A DNA stretch of 64,000 nt from positions 1 through 64,000 of the forward strand of contig NZ_JAULSC010000007.1 of NCBI RefSeq assembly GCF_030518195.1, given 5' to 3'. This stretch comes from Nocardioides cremeus (lineage in GTDB: Bacteria > Actinomycetota > Actinomycetes > Propionibacteriales > Nocardioidaceae). This document shows, in pieces, positions 45,119-53,227 of this stretch. Under the pieces are notes generated by a model. It worked only from the letters and a program-made list of their open reading frames with translations, was not told the DNA's origin and did no database searches. The position numbers and the translations under genes are program-made. Position 1 is the stretch's first letter. Every line of letters starts with the position of its first letter.

Positions 45119-46492
45119 GTGGGGCCCCGGCTGGACGACGCCGCCCGCACGATCGAGGCCCACGGCATCGGTGGGGCCAAGGACCTGCCGATCTCGCCCG
45201 AGCTGGCGATCGCCGGTGCGGTCGCGGCGCTGACGATCTCCTTCACCGTGCTGGCGCTGGCCTGGCGCACCCCGCGCTACGCCTCACCGGCCCGCGGACC
45301 CCGCGGCGGCCACCCGCTCCCCGACAGCCTGCAGCGCCTCGTCGACTCCGCCGCCTGGCGCGGCGGGCTGCGCGTGGTCGGCCTGCTGTTCTTCGGCTGG
45401 GCCGCCCTGGCCGCGATCGCGGGCCAGGACCTGCTGACCAACCCGTTCTTCGGGATGTTCTACGTGTGGTGGTGGGTGGGCCTGGTGCCCGCCTCGCTGC
45501 TGCTGGGCCCGGTCTGGAAGGCCGTCAGCCCGGTGCGCACCTTCCACCTGCTCCTCGCGAAGGTCTCGGGCTCCGAGCCCGGCAGCGGGGTGCTGGCCTA
45601 CCCGGCCCGCCTAGGCTACTGGCCCGCGGCGCTGGGCCTGTTCGCCTTCGTCTGGCTCGAGCTGGTCTACCCCTACTCCACCGAGCTGGGCCCGGTGCGG
45701 CTGTGGGCCTCGGTGTACGTCGCGGTGATGCTGCTGGGCGGTGCGCTCTTCGGCGACACCTGGTTCGAGCGGGCCGACCCCTTCGAGGTCTACTCCTCGC
45801 TGGTGGCCAAGCTGTCGGTGTGGGGCGAGTCCGAGGGCCGCGTCGTGGTCCGCTCCCCGCTGGCCAACCTGGCCACCACCGAGGCGCGTCCCGGACTGGT
45901 CGCGGTGGTGGCGGTCCTCTTCGGCAGCACCGGCTTCGACTCCTTCCGCGAGTCCCCCACGTGGGTGCGCTTCCTGCTCGGCACCGAGGCCATCGCCAGC
46001 CGCGACTGGGCGGCCACGCTCGCCGACAACATCGCCCTGCTCGTCTTCTGCGGCGGCGTCGGGCTGCTCTTCGCCCTGGGCACGATGCTCACCGGGGTCG
46101 GGCACGGCCAGCGCCGCCTGCTCCTGCCGGGCCAGTTCGCGCACACGATGATCCCGATCATCGTCGGCTACATCGCCGCGCACTACCTGTCCTACTGGCT
46201 CGAGGTCGGCCAGGACACCCTGATCAAGGCCAGCGACCCGCTCTCCACGGGCGCCGACTACCTCGGGACCGGCGACTGGAGCGTCAACTACTGGCTCTCC
46301 TACCACCCCACGCTGCTGGCCAACCTCAAGGTGCTCGGCGTCGTGCTGGGCCACGTGGTCGCCGTGGTGGCCGCGCACGACCGGGCGATCGCGCTGCTGC
46401 CCAAGCGGCACCAGCTGACCGGTCAGCTGCCGCTGCTGCTGCTGATGGTCTTCTTCACCGCAGGCGGGCTCTTCCTGCTCTTCGCCGCCTGA
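45119..46492 (+). CDS. Polytopic membrane protein paired with the cupredoxin lipoprotein
   Basis: The GTG at 45119 starts one base after the lipoprotein stop. 457 residues with about ten hydrophobic helices (near 28-48, 84-105, 112-130, 168-187, 193-212, 250-265, 302-325, 338-358, 400-418 and 432-455). Conserved-looking features are WWWVGLVPASLLLGPVWK and GQFAHTMIPIIVGYIAAHYLSY with two His. I recall related proteins being labelled fenitrothion hydrolase in databases, a name that need not reflect function. Context suggests metal or redox transport. Its end overlaps the convergent CpaE-like gene by 38 bp. Confidence 0.7.
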   Translation: MGPRLDDAARTIEAHGIGGAKDLPISPELAIAGAVAALTISFTVLALAWRTPRYASPARGPRGGHPLPDSLQRLVDSAAWRGGLRVVGLLFFGWAALAAIAGQDLLTNPFFGMFYVWWWVGLVPASLLLGPVWKAVSPVRTFHLLLAKVSGSEPGSGVLAYPARLGYWPAALGLFAFVWLELVYPYSTELGPVRLWASVYVAVMLLGGALFGDTWFERADPFEVYSSLVAKLSVWGESEGRVVVRSPLANLATTEARPGLVAVVAVLFGSTGFDSFRESPTWVRFLLGTEAIASRDWAATLADNIALLVFCGGVGLLFALGTMLTGVGHGQRRLLLPGQFAHTMIPIIVGYIAAHYLSYWLEVGQDTLIKASDPLSTGADYLGTGDWSVNYWLSYHPTLLANLKVLGVVLGHVVAVVAAHDRAIALLPKRHQLTGQLPLLLLMVFFTAGGLFLLFAA

Positions 46493-47846
46493 GGCCCCCG
46501 GCGGCCGCGGCCGGGGCGGCCGTGCCCACCAGGGCGTCGGCCAGCTCGGCGACCGCCCGGGTCAGCGGGGACTCCCCGCCCTCGAGCAGGGTGCGCCCGG
46601 CCACCAGCGCCCGGTCGACCCCGGCGCGGTCCTCGGGCAGGAAGTGCAGCGACGCGGGGGCCACGAACCCGCTGATCATCGAGCCCACCTCCTCGCGGGT
46701 CCAGCCCAGCGTGGGCCGCACCTGGTTGAGCACCACCCGCAGCGGGGTGCCCGGCCAGCGCTCCCCCAGCTCGACCAGCCCCCGGGCCAGGCGGGAGAGC
46801 CCGACCGGGTCGGCGGTGCCGACCACCAGCACCTCGTCGGCCACGTCGAGCGCCCCCAGGGTGAGCGCGTTGCGCGCCGGGCGACCGCCCAGGTCGGCGG
46901 AGGGGTCGTCCTCGAGCGAGGCGCCGGTGTCGACGACGACGTGGCCCTGGGCGCCGGCCAGCTCGAGCAGGTGCTCCAACGCCCCGGGCCGGACCTCGCT
47001 CCACCGGTCGGCACGCGGGAGCCCGGTCACCAGGCGCAGGTGCGGGCCCAGCGAGCGCTGCACCGACGCGAGCCGCTCCTCCAGCACCCCCGCCGTCGCC
47101 AGGCGGGCCGCGGCCAGCAGGCCCGAGACCTCGTCGAGCACGCCGAGCTGCTGGGCGATGCTCCCGGCCTGCGGGTCGGCGTCGACGAGCAGCGTCGAGA
47201 GCCGACGACGGGCCAGCTCGGAGGCCAGGGCCACGGCCACGGTGCTGCGGCCCGGCGCACCGGCCGGGCCCCACACCGCCAGCACCCGGCCCGCGCCCTG
47301 GGTGTCGGGGGCGCCGGGGCCGTCGGGGCCGCCGGGGGCAGCGGCGGGCCCCGTGGTCGGCGGCACCGCGACGGGCGGTCGCGCCGGAGGGACCGCGGGG
47401 GCGGAGGCGGCGGCGTCGTACGCCAGGCGCGTCGGCTCGGGCACCACCTCGGGCGCGGTGACGGCGTCGGCGACCGTGTCGACCCGGCCCTCGGGCACGA
47501 GGGTGCGGATGCCGATCCGCGAGGCGCGCAACCGGGCGGTGTCGGGCTCCACCGACCCCGGCACCACCGCCACGGGGCGGACCCGGTGGCGGCGCAGCAG
47601 GTCGACCGCCGCGGCGTCGAGCCCGTGCGCGTCGAGGCCGAGCACCGCGGCATCGGCCTGGCCGGCCGACGCGGCCGCCAGCAGGTCGTCGACGTCGACG
47701 CAGCGCTTGAGCAGCACCACGCCGGCCCGCCCGGTGAGCGCCTCGACGGCCGTGGACTCCCACGCCGCACCGGCCGCGGCCACCAGCACGACGACCGGCT
47801 CCCCCGGCCCGCGCAGCGACGTGCCCGAGGGGCCGGGACCGCTCAT
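46455..47846 (-). CDS. CpaE/MinD-like ATPase
   Basis: This 463-residue protein has an N-terminal receiver-like region (about 1-120), a Pro/Ala/Gly-rich linker (150-195) and a C-terminal MinD/ParA-type ATPase. The deviant Walker A is weakly preserved as WGPAGAPGRSTVAVALA, then LLVDADPQAGS, DTGASLEDDPSA and VLNQVRPT. CpaE proteins position Flp/Tad pilus machinery. It overlaps the SAF-domain gene by 4 nt. The CpaF fragment at 2.3-2.9 kb is far away, so this is a separate locus with no pilin or CpaF beside it. Confidence 0.8.
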   Translation of the reverse strand: MSGPGPSGTSLRGPGEPVVVLVAAAGAAWESTAVEALTGRAGVVLLKRCVDVDDLLAAASAGQADAAVLGLDAHGLDAAAVDLLRRHRVRPVAVVPGSVEPDTARLRASRIGIRTLVPEGRVDTVADAVTAPEVVPEPTRLAYDAAASAPAVPPARPPVAVPPTTGPAAAPGGPDGPGAPDTQGAGRVLAVWGPAGAPGRSTVAVALASELARRRLSTLLVDADPQAGSIAQQLGVLDEVSGLLAAARLATAGVLEERLASVQRSLGPHLRLVTGLPRADRWSEVRPGALEHLLELAGAQGHVVVDTGASLEDDPSADLGGRPARNALTLGALDVADEVLVVGTADPVGLSRLARGLVELGERWPGTPLRVVLNQVRPTLGWTREEVGSMISGFVAPASLHFLPEDRAGVDRALVAGRTLLEGGESPLTRAVAELADALVGTAAPAAAAGGLRRRRAGRARLR

Positions 47847-48538
47847 CGGGACCTCGAGACCAGGACCGTCGGCTCCCCCAGCCGGCCGAGCAGCGCCACG
47901 TAGGCGTCGGCGCCGTCCTCGGGCACCGCGACCACGACGCGGCGCTGGCCCGAGGAGCCGAAGCCGCCGTCGGGGGTGCCGGCGTCGACGACGGTCACGT
48001 CGGCCAGCACCGGGCCCGGGTCGAGCTCGACACGGCGTCCGTCGGCGTCGCGACCGGTGGCCACCAGGTAGACGTCGACGGTCATCCCGGCGCCCAGGTC
48101 GGGCAGCCGCTCGGGGTCGACCGACAACGGCAGCTCCACGAGACCGGAGTCCTGCGCCGAGCCGAGCGCGGCCACGGGGACCAGCTCGCCGGCCGCCACC
48201 GGCCGCACCAGCACGGCGTCGGCGGGCAGCTCGTCGTCGGCGCCCAGGTAACCCTCCAGCGCCCGCGCGTCGTCGAAGCGCACCCGCTGGGCGACCAGGT
48301 CGTCGGGCTGGAGCCGCTGTCCCACGCCGAGGTCGCTGCCGGCCGACCAGACCGTGACCATGTCGTCGGCGGCGGCGAGCAGCCGCGCGCCGAGCACCAC
48401 CGAGGCGGCCACCAGCGCCACGCCGACCCACAGCCGCGGGTCGCGCCAGCCCGGGCGCCTGCTGCGCACGGCGCTGGGCACAGCCGCGGGCACGGCGCCG
48501 GGCACGGCCTGCTGATCGATGCTCACGGCGGGCATCAT
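47843..48538 (-). CDS. SAF-domain (CpaB/RcpC-like) membrane-anchored protein
   Basis: The ATG at 48538 has GGAG five nt upstream and gives 231 residues. One transmembrane helix (about 36-55, LWVGVALVAASVVLGARLL) is followed by a SAF domain (GSDLGVGQRLQPDDLVAQRVRFD through AVLVRPVAAGELVPVAAL). A ~100-residue extracytoplasmic region with RcpC/CpaB-like strands follows. It is coupled to the CpaE-like gene, as expected for parts of a Flp-pilus-type assembly. Confidence 0.82.
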   Translation of the reverse strand: MMPAVSIDQQAVPGAVPAAVPSAVRSRRPGWRDPRLWVGVALVAASVVLGARLLAAADDMVTVWSAGSDLGVGQRLQPDDLVAQRVRFDDARALEGYLGADDELPADAVLVRPVAAGELVPVAALGSAQDSGLVELPLSVDPERLPDLGAGMTVDVYLVATGRDADGRRVELDPGPVLADVTVVDAGTPDGGFGSSGQRRVVVAVPEDGADAYVALLGRLGEPTVLVSRSR

Positions 48539-48625
48539 GCCCACTCCGAGCCGCTCTCTCACCTGCTCCTCCACAGGCCGGGGTGGCCTGCGCCGTCGCC
48601 GGCCGCCAGGTGGGAGCATGGGCCC

Positions 48626-48862
48626 ATGCCCGGTACGCCCCGCTTCCTGACCCTGGCCGACGTCGCGGAGGTCCTCAACACCTCCAGCGCGCAGGTCTAC
48701 GCGCTGGTGCGCCGCGGCGACCTGCCGGCGATCAAGATCGGCGGGCGCGGGCAGTGGCGGGTCGAGGCCGCGCAGCTCGAGGAGTTCATCGCGCGGATGT
48801 ACGCCGAGACGCGCACCTTCGTCGACGAGCACCCCTACGTCGAGGCGGAGCGGCCCGAGTAG
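48626..48862 (+). CDS. BldC-like MerR-type helix-turn-helix protein
   Basis: The 78-residue protein has an excisionase/BldC-type DNA-binding domain: FLTLADVAEVLNTSSAQVYALVRRGDLPAIKIGGRGQWRVE. It is followed by a short acidic tail. It is divergent from the SAF/CpaE pair with 87 bp between the starts and could regulate it. Short orphan proteins of this type act as developmental regulators in streptomycetes. Confidence 0.88.
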   Translation: MPGTPRFLTLADVAEVLNTSSAQVYALVRRGDLPAIKIGGRGQWRVEAAQLEEFIARMYAETRTFVDEHPYVEAERPE

Positions 48863-48890
48863 CGCCGGCGCCCCGGGAGCCCGGCTGCTC

Positions 48891-50207
48891 TCAGCCGACC
48901 TCGGCGCGCAGGGTGATCGACACCATCTCCCGCGAGCCCTTGCGCAGCACGGTGAAGTCGATGGTCTCGCCGGGCTGGTGCGAGCGGATCGAGACGATCA
49001 GGGCGATCCCGTCGGTGACGCGGTCGCCCTCGACCTCGACGACCAGGTCGCCCTTCTGCAGCCCGGCCTCCTCGGCGGCGCTGCCGCCCACGACCTCCTC
49101 GATGCGGGCGCCGCGCCCGTCCTCGCGCCCGGTCTGCACCTGGGCGCCGATCACCGGGTAGCGGGCCTCGCCGGTGCGGAGGATCTGGTCGGCGGTGACC
49201 TTGACCTGCTCGATCGGGATGGCGAAGCCGACCCCGATGTTGCCCGAGCTGCCGCCGCCGAAGCCGCCGCCGCCGGTGGTGGCGATGGCGGAGTTCACGC
49301 CCACGACCTGGCCGAGCAGGTTGACCAGCGGGCCGCCGGAGTTGCCGGGGTTGATCGCGGCGTCGGTCTGCACCGCGTTGATGTAGGACGACTCGTTGGC
49401 CGAGTCGCCGGTGGTGACCGGGCGCTGCAGCGCGCTGACGATGCCGGAGGTCACCGTCGAGCTCAGCCCCAGCGGCGAGCCGATGGCCACCACGGTCTCG
49501 CCGACCCGCAGGGCCGTGGACGCGCCGAGCGAGGCCGGCTCGGTGCCCTCGAGGTCGGGCACCTCGAGGACGGCCAGGTCGTAGACGGGGCTGCGGCCCA
49601 CGACGCTGGCGGCGTACCGCGCGCCCTCCTGGTCGACGACCTGGATGCGTCCGTCGTCGGCGGCGTCGGCCACGACGTGGTTGTTGGTGATGACGTGGCC
49701 CTGGCGGTCGAGCACGAAGCCCGAGCCGGTGGCCCCCTCGGAGTCGCCGCCGAACTCGGCGATGATCTGCACCGTGGCGGGCAGCAGCGTCTCGGCGACC
49801 GCGGCGACGGTGCCGTCCTCGGGGCGCAGCGGGGCCTGGGTGACGGTGTCGACCCCGGCCAGGCCGTCACGGACCGGGCCGAGCCCCTCGCGCTCGATCG
49901 CGCTGACCAGCGCGCCGCCCACGGCGCCGCCGAGCAGGCCGACCACCAGTGCCACCACGGTCACGACCGGCCACACCCAGCCGCTGACCTTGGCCCGGGG
50001 CGCGGGACGGGGCGGCTGGCCGAAGCCGTTGTACGACGCGCCCGTCCACGGGCCGGGCACCGGCGCGGCCGTCGGGTGCGGGGGCAGCCAGGCGCCCTGC
50101 TGCGGCTGCTCGGGGGGTGGCGGCGGGGCAGGCTGCTGCACCGGCTCGGTCTGCTCCTCGTCGTCCACCGCACCATCATCCCCCGCAGGCCCTGACCACG
50201 AGCCCAC
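48891..50207 (-). CDS. HtrA/DegP-type membrane-anchored serine protease with PDZ domain
   Basis: The GTG at 50207 gives 438 residues; a GTG at 50168 is an alternative. A Pro/Gln-rich cytoplasmic N-terminus leads to one helix (about 78-102). The trypsin-like domain has the triad His177 (TNNHVV), Asp210 (VYDLAVL) and Ser290 (NPGNSGGP), and a PDZ domain (about 350-430) follows. It degrades or processes misfolded envelope proteins outside the membrane. The gene is 21 nt downstream of the anti-sigma factor, the standard SigE/RseA/HtrA order of actinobacteria. Confidence 0.93.
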   Translation of the reverse strand: MGSWSGPAGDDGAVDDEEQTEPVQQPAPPPPPEQPQQGAWLPPHPTAAPVPGPWTGASYNGFGQPPRPAPRAKVSGWVWPVVTVVALVVGLLGGAVGGALVSAIEREGLGPVRDGLAGVDTVTQAPLRPEDGTVAAVAETLLPATVQIIAEFGGDSEGATGSGFVLDRQGHVITNNHVVADAADDGRIQVVDQEGARYAASVVGRSPVYDLAVLEVPDLEGTEPASLGASTALRVGETVVAIGSPLGLSSTVTSGIVSALQRPVTTGDSANESSYINAVQTDAAINPGNSGGPLVNLLGQVVGVNSAIATTGGGGFGGGSSGNIGVGFAIPIEQVKVTADQILRTGEARYPVIGAQVQTGREDGRGARIEEVVGGSAAEEAGLQKGDLVVEVEGDRVTDGIALIVSIRSHQPGETIDFTVLRKGSREMVSITLRAEVG

Positions 50208-50228
50208 CCGGGCGGCGGATGCCCTGGA

Positions 50229-50678
50229 TCAGGGACCGGCGACCCCGCGGGCAGGCAGCACGCCCGGCCCGTGGGCCGGCACCGTCACCGACGTGGCCGG
50301 CACCTGGCGGTCGGCGGTGGGGGCGTCGGCAGGTGCCGCTCCGAAGGACAACAGCCCGAGCACGGCGACCCCGGCGGCGCCTCCCACAGTGGCCGCGACG
50401 GTGCCCGCGCGGCGTACGGGCGAGGCGGGCTGCTCGGCGAGCAGCAGGTAGCCCTCGCCCTGGGTGAGCCCCGCCTTGAGGGCGCCCTTGAGGTGCTCGG
50501 GGGCACCGGCCACGGGCGCCGCCCCCAGCCCGCCGAGGCGAGTCTTGACCGCGCCGAGCCGCTCGACGAGGTCGCGGCACTGGTGGCAGCCGTGCACGTG
50601 CTCCCACAGCCGGTCGGCCTCGTCGGCTCCCAGCCGGCCGTCGAGCAGGGCGCTGGCGCGGGTGCCGAGGTGACCCAT
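50229..50678 (-). CDS. Zinc-binding anti-sigma factor
   Basis: 149 residues from the ATG at 50678 (a GTG at 50681 is equally placed). The ZAS motif H-x3-C-x2-C is visible as His27, Cys31 and Cys34 (EHVHGCHQC). A hydrophobic stretch at about 95-118 probably anchors it in the membrane. The gene overlaps the sigma factor stop. It should hold the upstream sigma factor inactive until envelope or redox stress. Confidence 0.88.
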   Translation of the reverse strand: MGHLGTRASALLDGRLGADEADRLWEHVHGCHQCRDLVERLGAVKTRLGGLGAAPVAGAPEHLKGALKAGLTQGEGYLLLAEQPASPVRRAGTVAATVGGAAGVAVLGLLSFGAAPADAPTADRQVPATSVTVPAHGPGVLPARGVAGP

Positions 50679-51313
50679 CACCGGGCGCTCCCCAGCGGGC
50701 TCACGTCGGGCAGCGGTCGCGGGCCGGCGAAGCGCAGCCGGCCGTCGGCGGGGGCGCGGTGCGCCAGGGCGCTGCGCAGCATCGCCCGGCCCCGGTGGAT
50801 GCGGCTGCGCACGGTGCCGAGCTTGGCGTCGAGGATCTGGGCGATCTCCTCGTAGCTGAGCCCCTCGACGTCGCAGAGCACCACGGCGGCGCGGAAGTCG
50901 GGGGGCAGCGTGGCCAGCGCCCGCTCGATGTCGTCGTCGAAGCGCTGGTCGGCGTAGGCCGCCTCCGGCGCCGGCGAGCTGCTCGCCAGCCGCGCAGCCC
51001 GCTCGTCGGAGAGCGCGTCGAACCGGATCCGCTGCTTGCGGCGGGCCTGGTCGAGGAAGAGGTTGGTGGTGATGCGGTGCAGCCAGCCCTCGAAGGTGCC
51101 CGGGGAGTAGGTGTGCAGCGAGCGGAAGACCCGCACGAAGACCTCCTGGGTGAGGTCCTCGGCGTCGTGCCGGTCGCCGGTCAGGCGGTAGGCCAGGCGG
51201 TAGACCCGGTCGGAGTGCTCCTCCACGACCTGCTCCCACGACGGCAGGTCCGCCGAGGGGTGCTCGGGGTGCCCGGGGTGCTCGGGGTGCCCGGGGTGCT
51301 CGGGACCGTTCAT
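50678..51313 (-). CDS. sigE: ECF sigma factor (SigE-type)
   Basis: The ATG at 51313 has AGGAGA five nt upstream. The 211 residues contain region 2 ([25 protein letters not shown] and [15 protein letters not shown]) and region 4 ([26 protein letters not shown] then [11 protein letters not shown]). The first ~20 residues are a His/Pro/Gly repeat encoded by an 18-bp tandem repeat. It directs envelope-stress transcription and is coupled to its anti-sigma factor. Confidence 0.93.
   Translation of the reverse strand: MNGPEHPGHPEHPGHPEHPSADLPSWEQVVEEHSDRVYRLAYRLTGDRHDAEDLTQEVFVRVFRSLHTYSPGTFEGWLHRITTNLFLDQARRKQRIRFDALSDERAARLASSSPAPEAAYADQRFDDDIERALATLPPDFRAAVVLCDVEGLSYEEIAQILDAKLGTVRSRIHRGRAMLRSALAHRAPADGRLRFAGPRPLPDVSPLGSAR
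51262..51304. repeat. 18-bp tandem repeat in the sigma-factor N-terminus
   Basis: Two full 18-bp units (GCTCGGGGTGCCCGGGGT) and a partial third encode the HPGHPE repeat near the start of the sigma factor. Confidence 0.85.
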
Positions 51314-51393
51314 CGCGCTCTCCTGCTGTCGCCGCCTGCTGCGCACGTCGTCGTCACCCTCCACGCTAGGACTCCTTGCTGAGGGGAGCCTGT

Positions 51394-51404
51394 GAACGTC
51401 GTTC
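51394..51404. promoter_or_regulatory. GAACG-T-CGTTC palindrome upstream of the sigma operon
   Basis: A perfect 11-bp inverted repeat lies 81 bp upstream of the sigma-factor start codon. GAAC and CGTT are elements of ECF -35/-10 sequences, so it could belong to an autoregulatory promoter, but the spacing was not resolved. Confidence 0.3.
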
Positions 51405-51435
51405 GCCCTGTCCAACGCCCCGGCCCCGCGACGGG

Positions 51436-51455
51436 TTCCCCGGGTACCCGGGGAA
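51436..51455. promoter_or_regulatory. Perfect 20-bp palindrome between sigE and the methyltransferase
   Basis: TTCCCCGGGTACCCGGGGAA is its own reverse complement, and the symmetry continues three more pairs on each side after one mismatch. With no loop it suits a dimer-binding operator more than a terminator. It lies between divergent genes, 123 bp from the sigma-factor start. Confidence 0.5.
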
Positions 51456-51565
51456 ACCGATCGAGTGACCGCCCAGGCTCGCCGGGAGGGGGTCCGGAGG
51501 TGCCTGGGGGGTCACTGGACCCTCGGGTCGGCGCTGGGGTGCCGGGCGGCGGGCCCGCGCCACGA

Positions 51566-51598
51566 TAGGTTGGGCGCACCGTGCGGGCGAGCGCCCGC
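51566..51598 (+). promoter_or_regulatory. -10 element and leader hairpin of the methyltransferase gene
   Basis: TAGGTT (51566-51571) is a candidate -10. Downstream a 7-bp stem GCGGGCG/CGCCCGC (51583-51598, 2-nt loop) forms in the leader just before the Shine-Dalgarno sequence at 51612-51617. Confidence 0.35.
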
Positions 51599-51623
51599 GC
51601 GCCGTGTCTGCAGGAGGCCCGTC

Positions 51624-52280
51624 ATCACCACGCCGATCACCCCCGCCAGCTGGTCCCACGCGGAGGCGTTCGTCCCCGAGGACGACGTCCTGGCCGCGGC
51701 CCGTGCGCGCGCCGAGGAGGTCGGCGTGGTGCCGATCAGCCCCGGCGGCGGCGCCTCGCTGCGCTTCCTCGCCTCGGTGCTCGAGGCTCGTGCCGTGGTC
51801 GAGATCGGCACCGGCACCGGTGTCTCCGGGCTCTGGCTGCTGCGCGGCATGCGCGGCGACGGGGTGCTGACCACCGTCGACATCGAGGCCGAGCACCAGC
51901 GCCTGGCCCGCCAGTCCTTCAGCGAGGCCGGGGTGGCCTCCCAGCGCGCCCGCACCATCTCGGGCTCCGCGCTCGACGTGCTGCCGCGCCTGACCGACGG
52001 CCACTACGACCTGGTCTTCTGCGACGGCGACAAGCGTGAGTACTCCGCCTACCTCGCCGAGGCGCTGCGCCTGCTGCGTCCCGGCGGCGTGGTGGCCTTC
52101 GACAACGCCCTGTGGCACGACCGGGTCGCCGACCCCGCGCAGCGCGACGAGGAGACCGTGGCGATCCGCGAGCTCGGGCGCACCGTCGCCGCCCACGACG
52201 GCCTGCTCTCGGTGCTGCTGCCCGTCGGCGACGGCCTGCTGTGCGCCAAGAAGGTGTGGAGCCCCGACGACGAGGACTAG
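51624..52280 (+). CDS. Class I SAM-dependent O-methyltransferase, probable ATC start
   Basis: 218 residues of the O-methyltransferase 3 (catechol OMT-like) family: VVEIGTGTGVSGLWLL (SAM motif I), LTTVDIEAEHQ, YDLVFCDGDKREYSAYL and GGVVAFDNALWHDRV with the metal ligands. A perfect AGGAGG at 51612-51617 is followed by GTC at 51621 and ATC at 51624, but no ATG, GTG or TTG in frame at a usable distance. Family N-termini of the form MTTPITPASW fit ATC in place of ATG. Either a rare start codon or a base error is likely. Confidence 0.85.
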   Translation: MTTPITPASWSHAEAFVPEDDVLAAARARAEEVGVVPISPGGGASLRFLASVLEARAVVEIGTGTGVSGLWLLRGMRGDGVLTTVDIEAEHQRLARQSFSEAGVASQRARTISGSALDVLPRLTDGHYDLVFCDGDKREYSAYLAEALRLLRPGGVVAFDNALWHDRVADPAQRDEETVAIRELGRTVAAHDGLLSVLLPVGDGLLCAKKVWSPDDED

Positions 52281-53131
52281 AGCGCCGCAGCCTGCTCCTC
52301 GGAGATGATCTCGACGAACCAGCGGTGACCCCACTCCGAGCCACGCACCGGGTCGCCGGCCTCGATGCCCTTGCGCGGGACGTCCTTCGGCGCGGGTCGG
52401 GACCCGACGACGTAGATGTTCCACCTCTGCCCGAGGTGCTCCTCGGTGGGGCTCAGCGTGAGTGAGGCGTCCGGTGCGTGCTCGGTCCAGGGCAGGGGGT
52501 AGCCCTCTTCCTCGTAGTAGCCCCCGAACGTGCCGTCGGCCGCGACGTAGCGGTCCACCCCCTTGGCGAACTGGGCGCCCTCCTGCCACTCGCCCTCGTA
52601 GGAGACGGAGTAGGTACGTCCGGCCACGAGGTAGTCCTGGCCGTCGGCCTCGATGGTGTCGAGGGAGGCCATCTCCGGGTGCGCGACGGGGGTCGGGATC
52701 GTGTACCTCAGGACCCTGCTGGTGCGGACCAGCTTCTTGCGCCGGTACTCCTTGACCACGAACCGGTAGGTCTGCCCGTACTCGAAGTCGTGGTCGTGGA
52801 CCGAGAACGATGCGTACCCGTAGTCATCGGTCGACGAGGCCCGCCCACCGCCTCTCACGAAGGCCCGGTAGGTGTGCCCCTTGCGCACGCCCTTGAACCG
52901 CATGCTCACCACGCTCCACCCCCAGAGGTAGCCGGCACCGCCGCACTCGCACGAGACGCCGGGGGCCGTGATCCGCAGCGGCTTTTGCCCAGCACGATCG
53001 ACGGTCGGAGCGGCCGTCGCCGCGTGGAGCGACGGTCCGGCAGCCTGTGCCGGGGCGAGGCCGATGCCTCCGACGAGGAGGGTCAGGGACGTGACGACAC
53101 CGGCGAGCCGGGTCGGGGAGGTGAGCAGCAC
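52277..53131 (-). CDS. Secreted protein of unknown function
   Basis: The GTG at 53131 has AAGGAG six nt upstream. The 284 residues start with a signal peptide cleaved near APAQA-AGPS. The mature part has an Ig-like/beta-sandwich look, with many Tyr, Trp and charged residues, a Cys-Glu-Cys motif (VSCECGG) and repeated strand-like phrases such as GHTYRAFVRGGG and GQTYRFVVKEYRR. Third-position GC is lower and codon use more relaxed than in its neighbours, suggesting recent acquisition. Its last codons overlap the end of the convergent methyltransferase by 4 nt. Confidence 0.75.
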   Translation of the reverse strand: MLLTSPTRLAGVVTSLTLLVGGIGLAPAQAAGPSLHAATAAPTVDRAGQKPLRITAPGVSCECGGAGYLWGWSVVSMRFKGVRKGHTYRAFVRGGGRASSTDDYGYASFSVHDHDFEYGQTYRFVVKEYRRKKLVRTSRVLRYTIPTPVAHPEMASLDTIEADGQDYLVAGRTYSVSYEGEWQEGAQFAKGVDRYVAADGTFGGYYEEEGYPLPWTEHAPDASLTLSPTEEHLGQRWNIYVVGSRPAPKDVPRKGIEAGDPVRGSEWGHRWFVEIISEEQAAAL

Positions 53132-53227
53132 GAGGCACTCCTTCGGTGGACGGAGCCCCGAAGGTGCCAGACTGCGACGGCGCCGGAGGCGCCGACGAGC
53201 GACTCCGGACGATCCCGAACGGTCGCG

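Noticed and set aside
51581..52039. Frame starting at the GTG at 51581 as the methyltransferase start
   Set aside because: It is in a different frame from the methyltransferase domain and gives an Arg/His/Ala-rich product without a family pattern.
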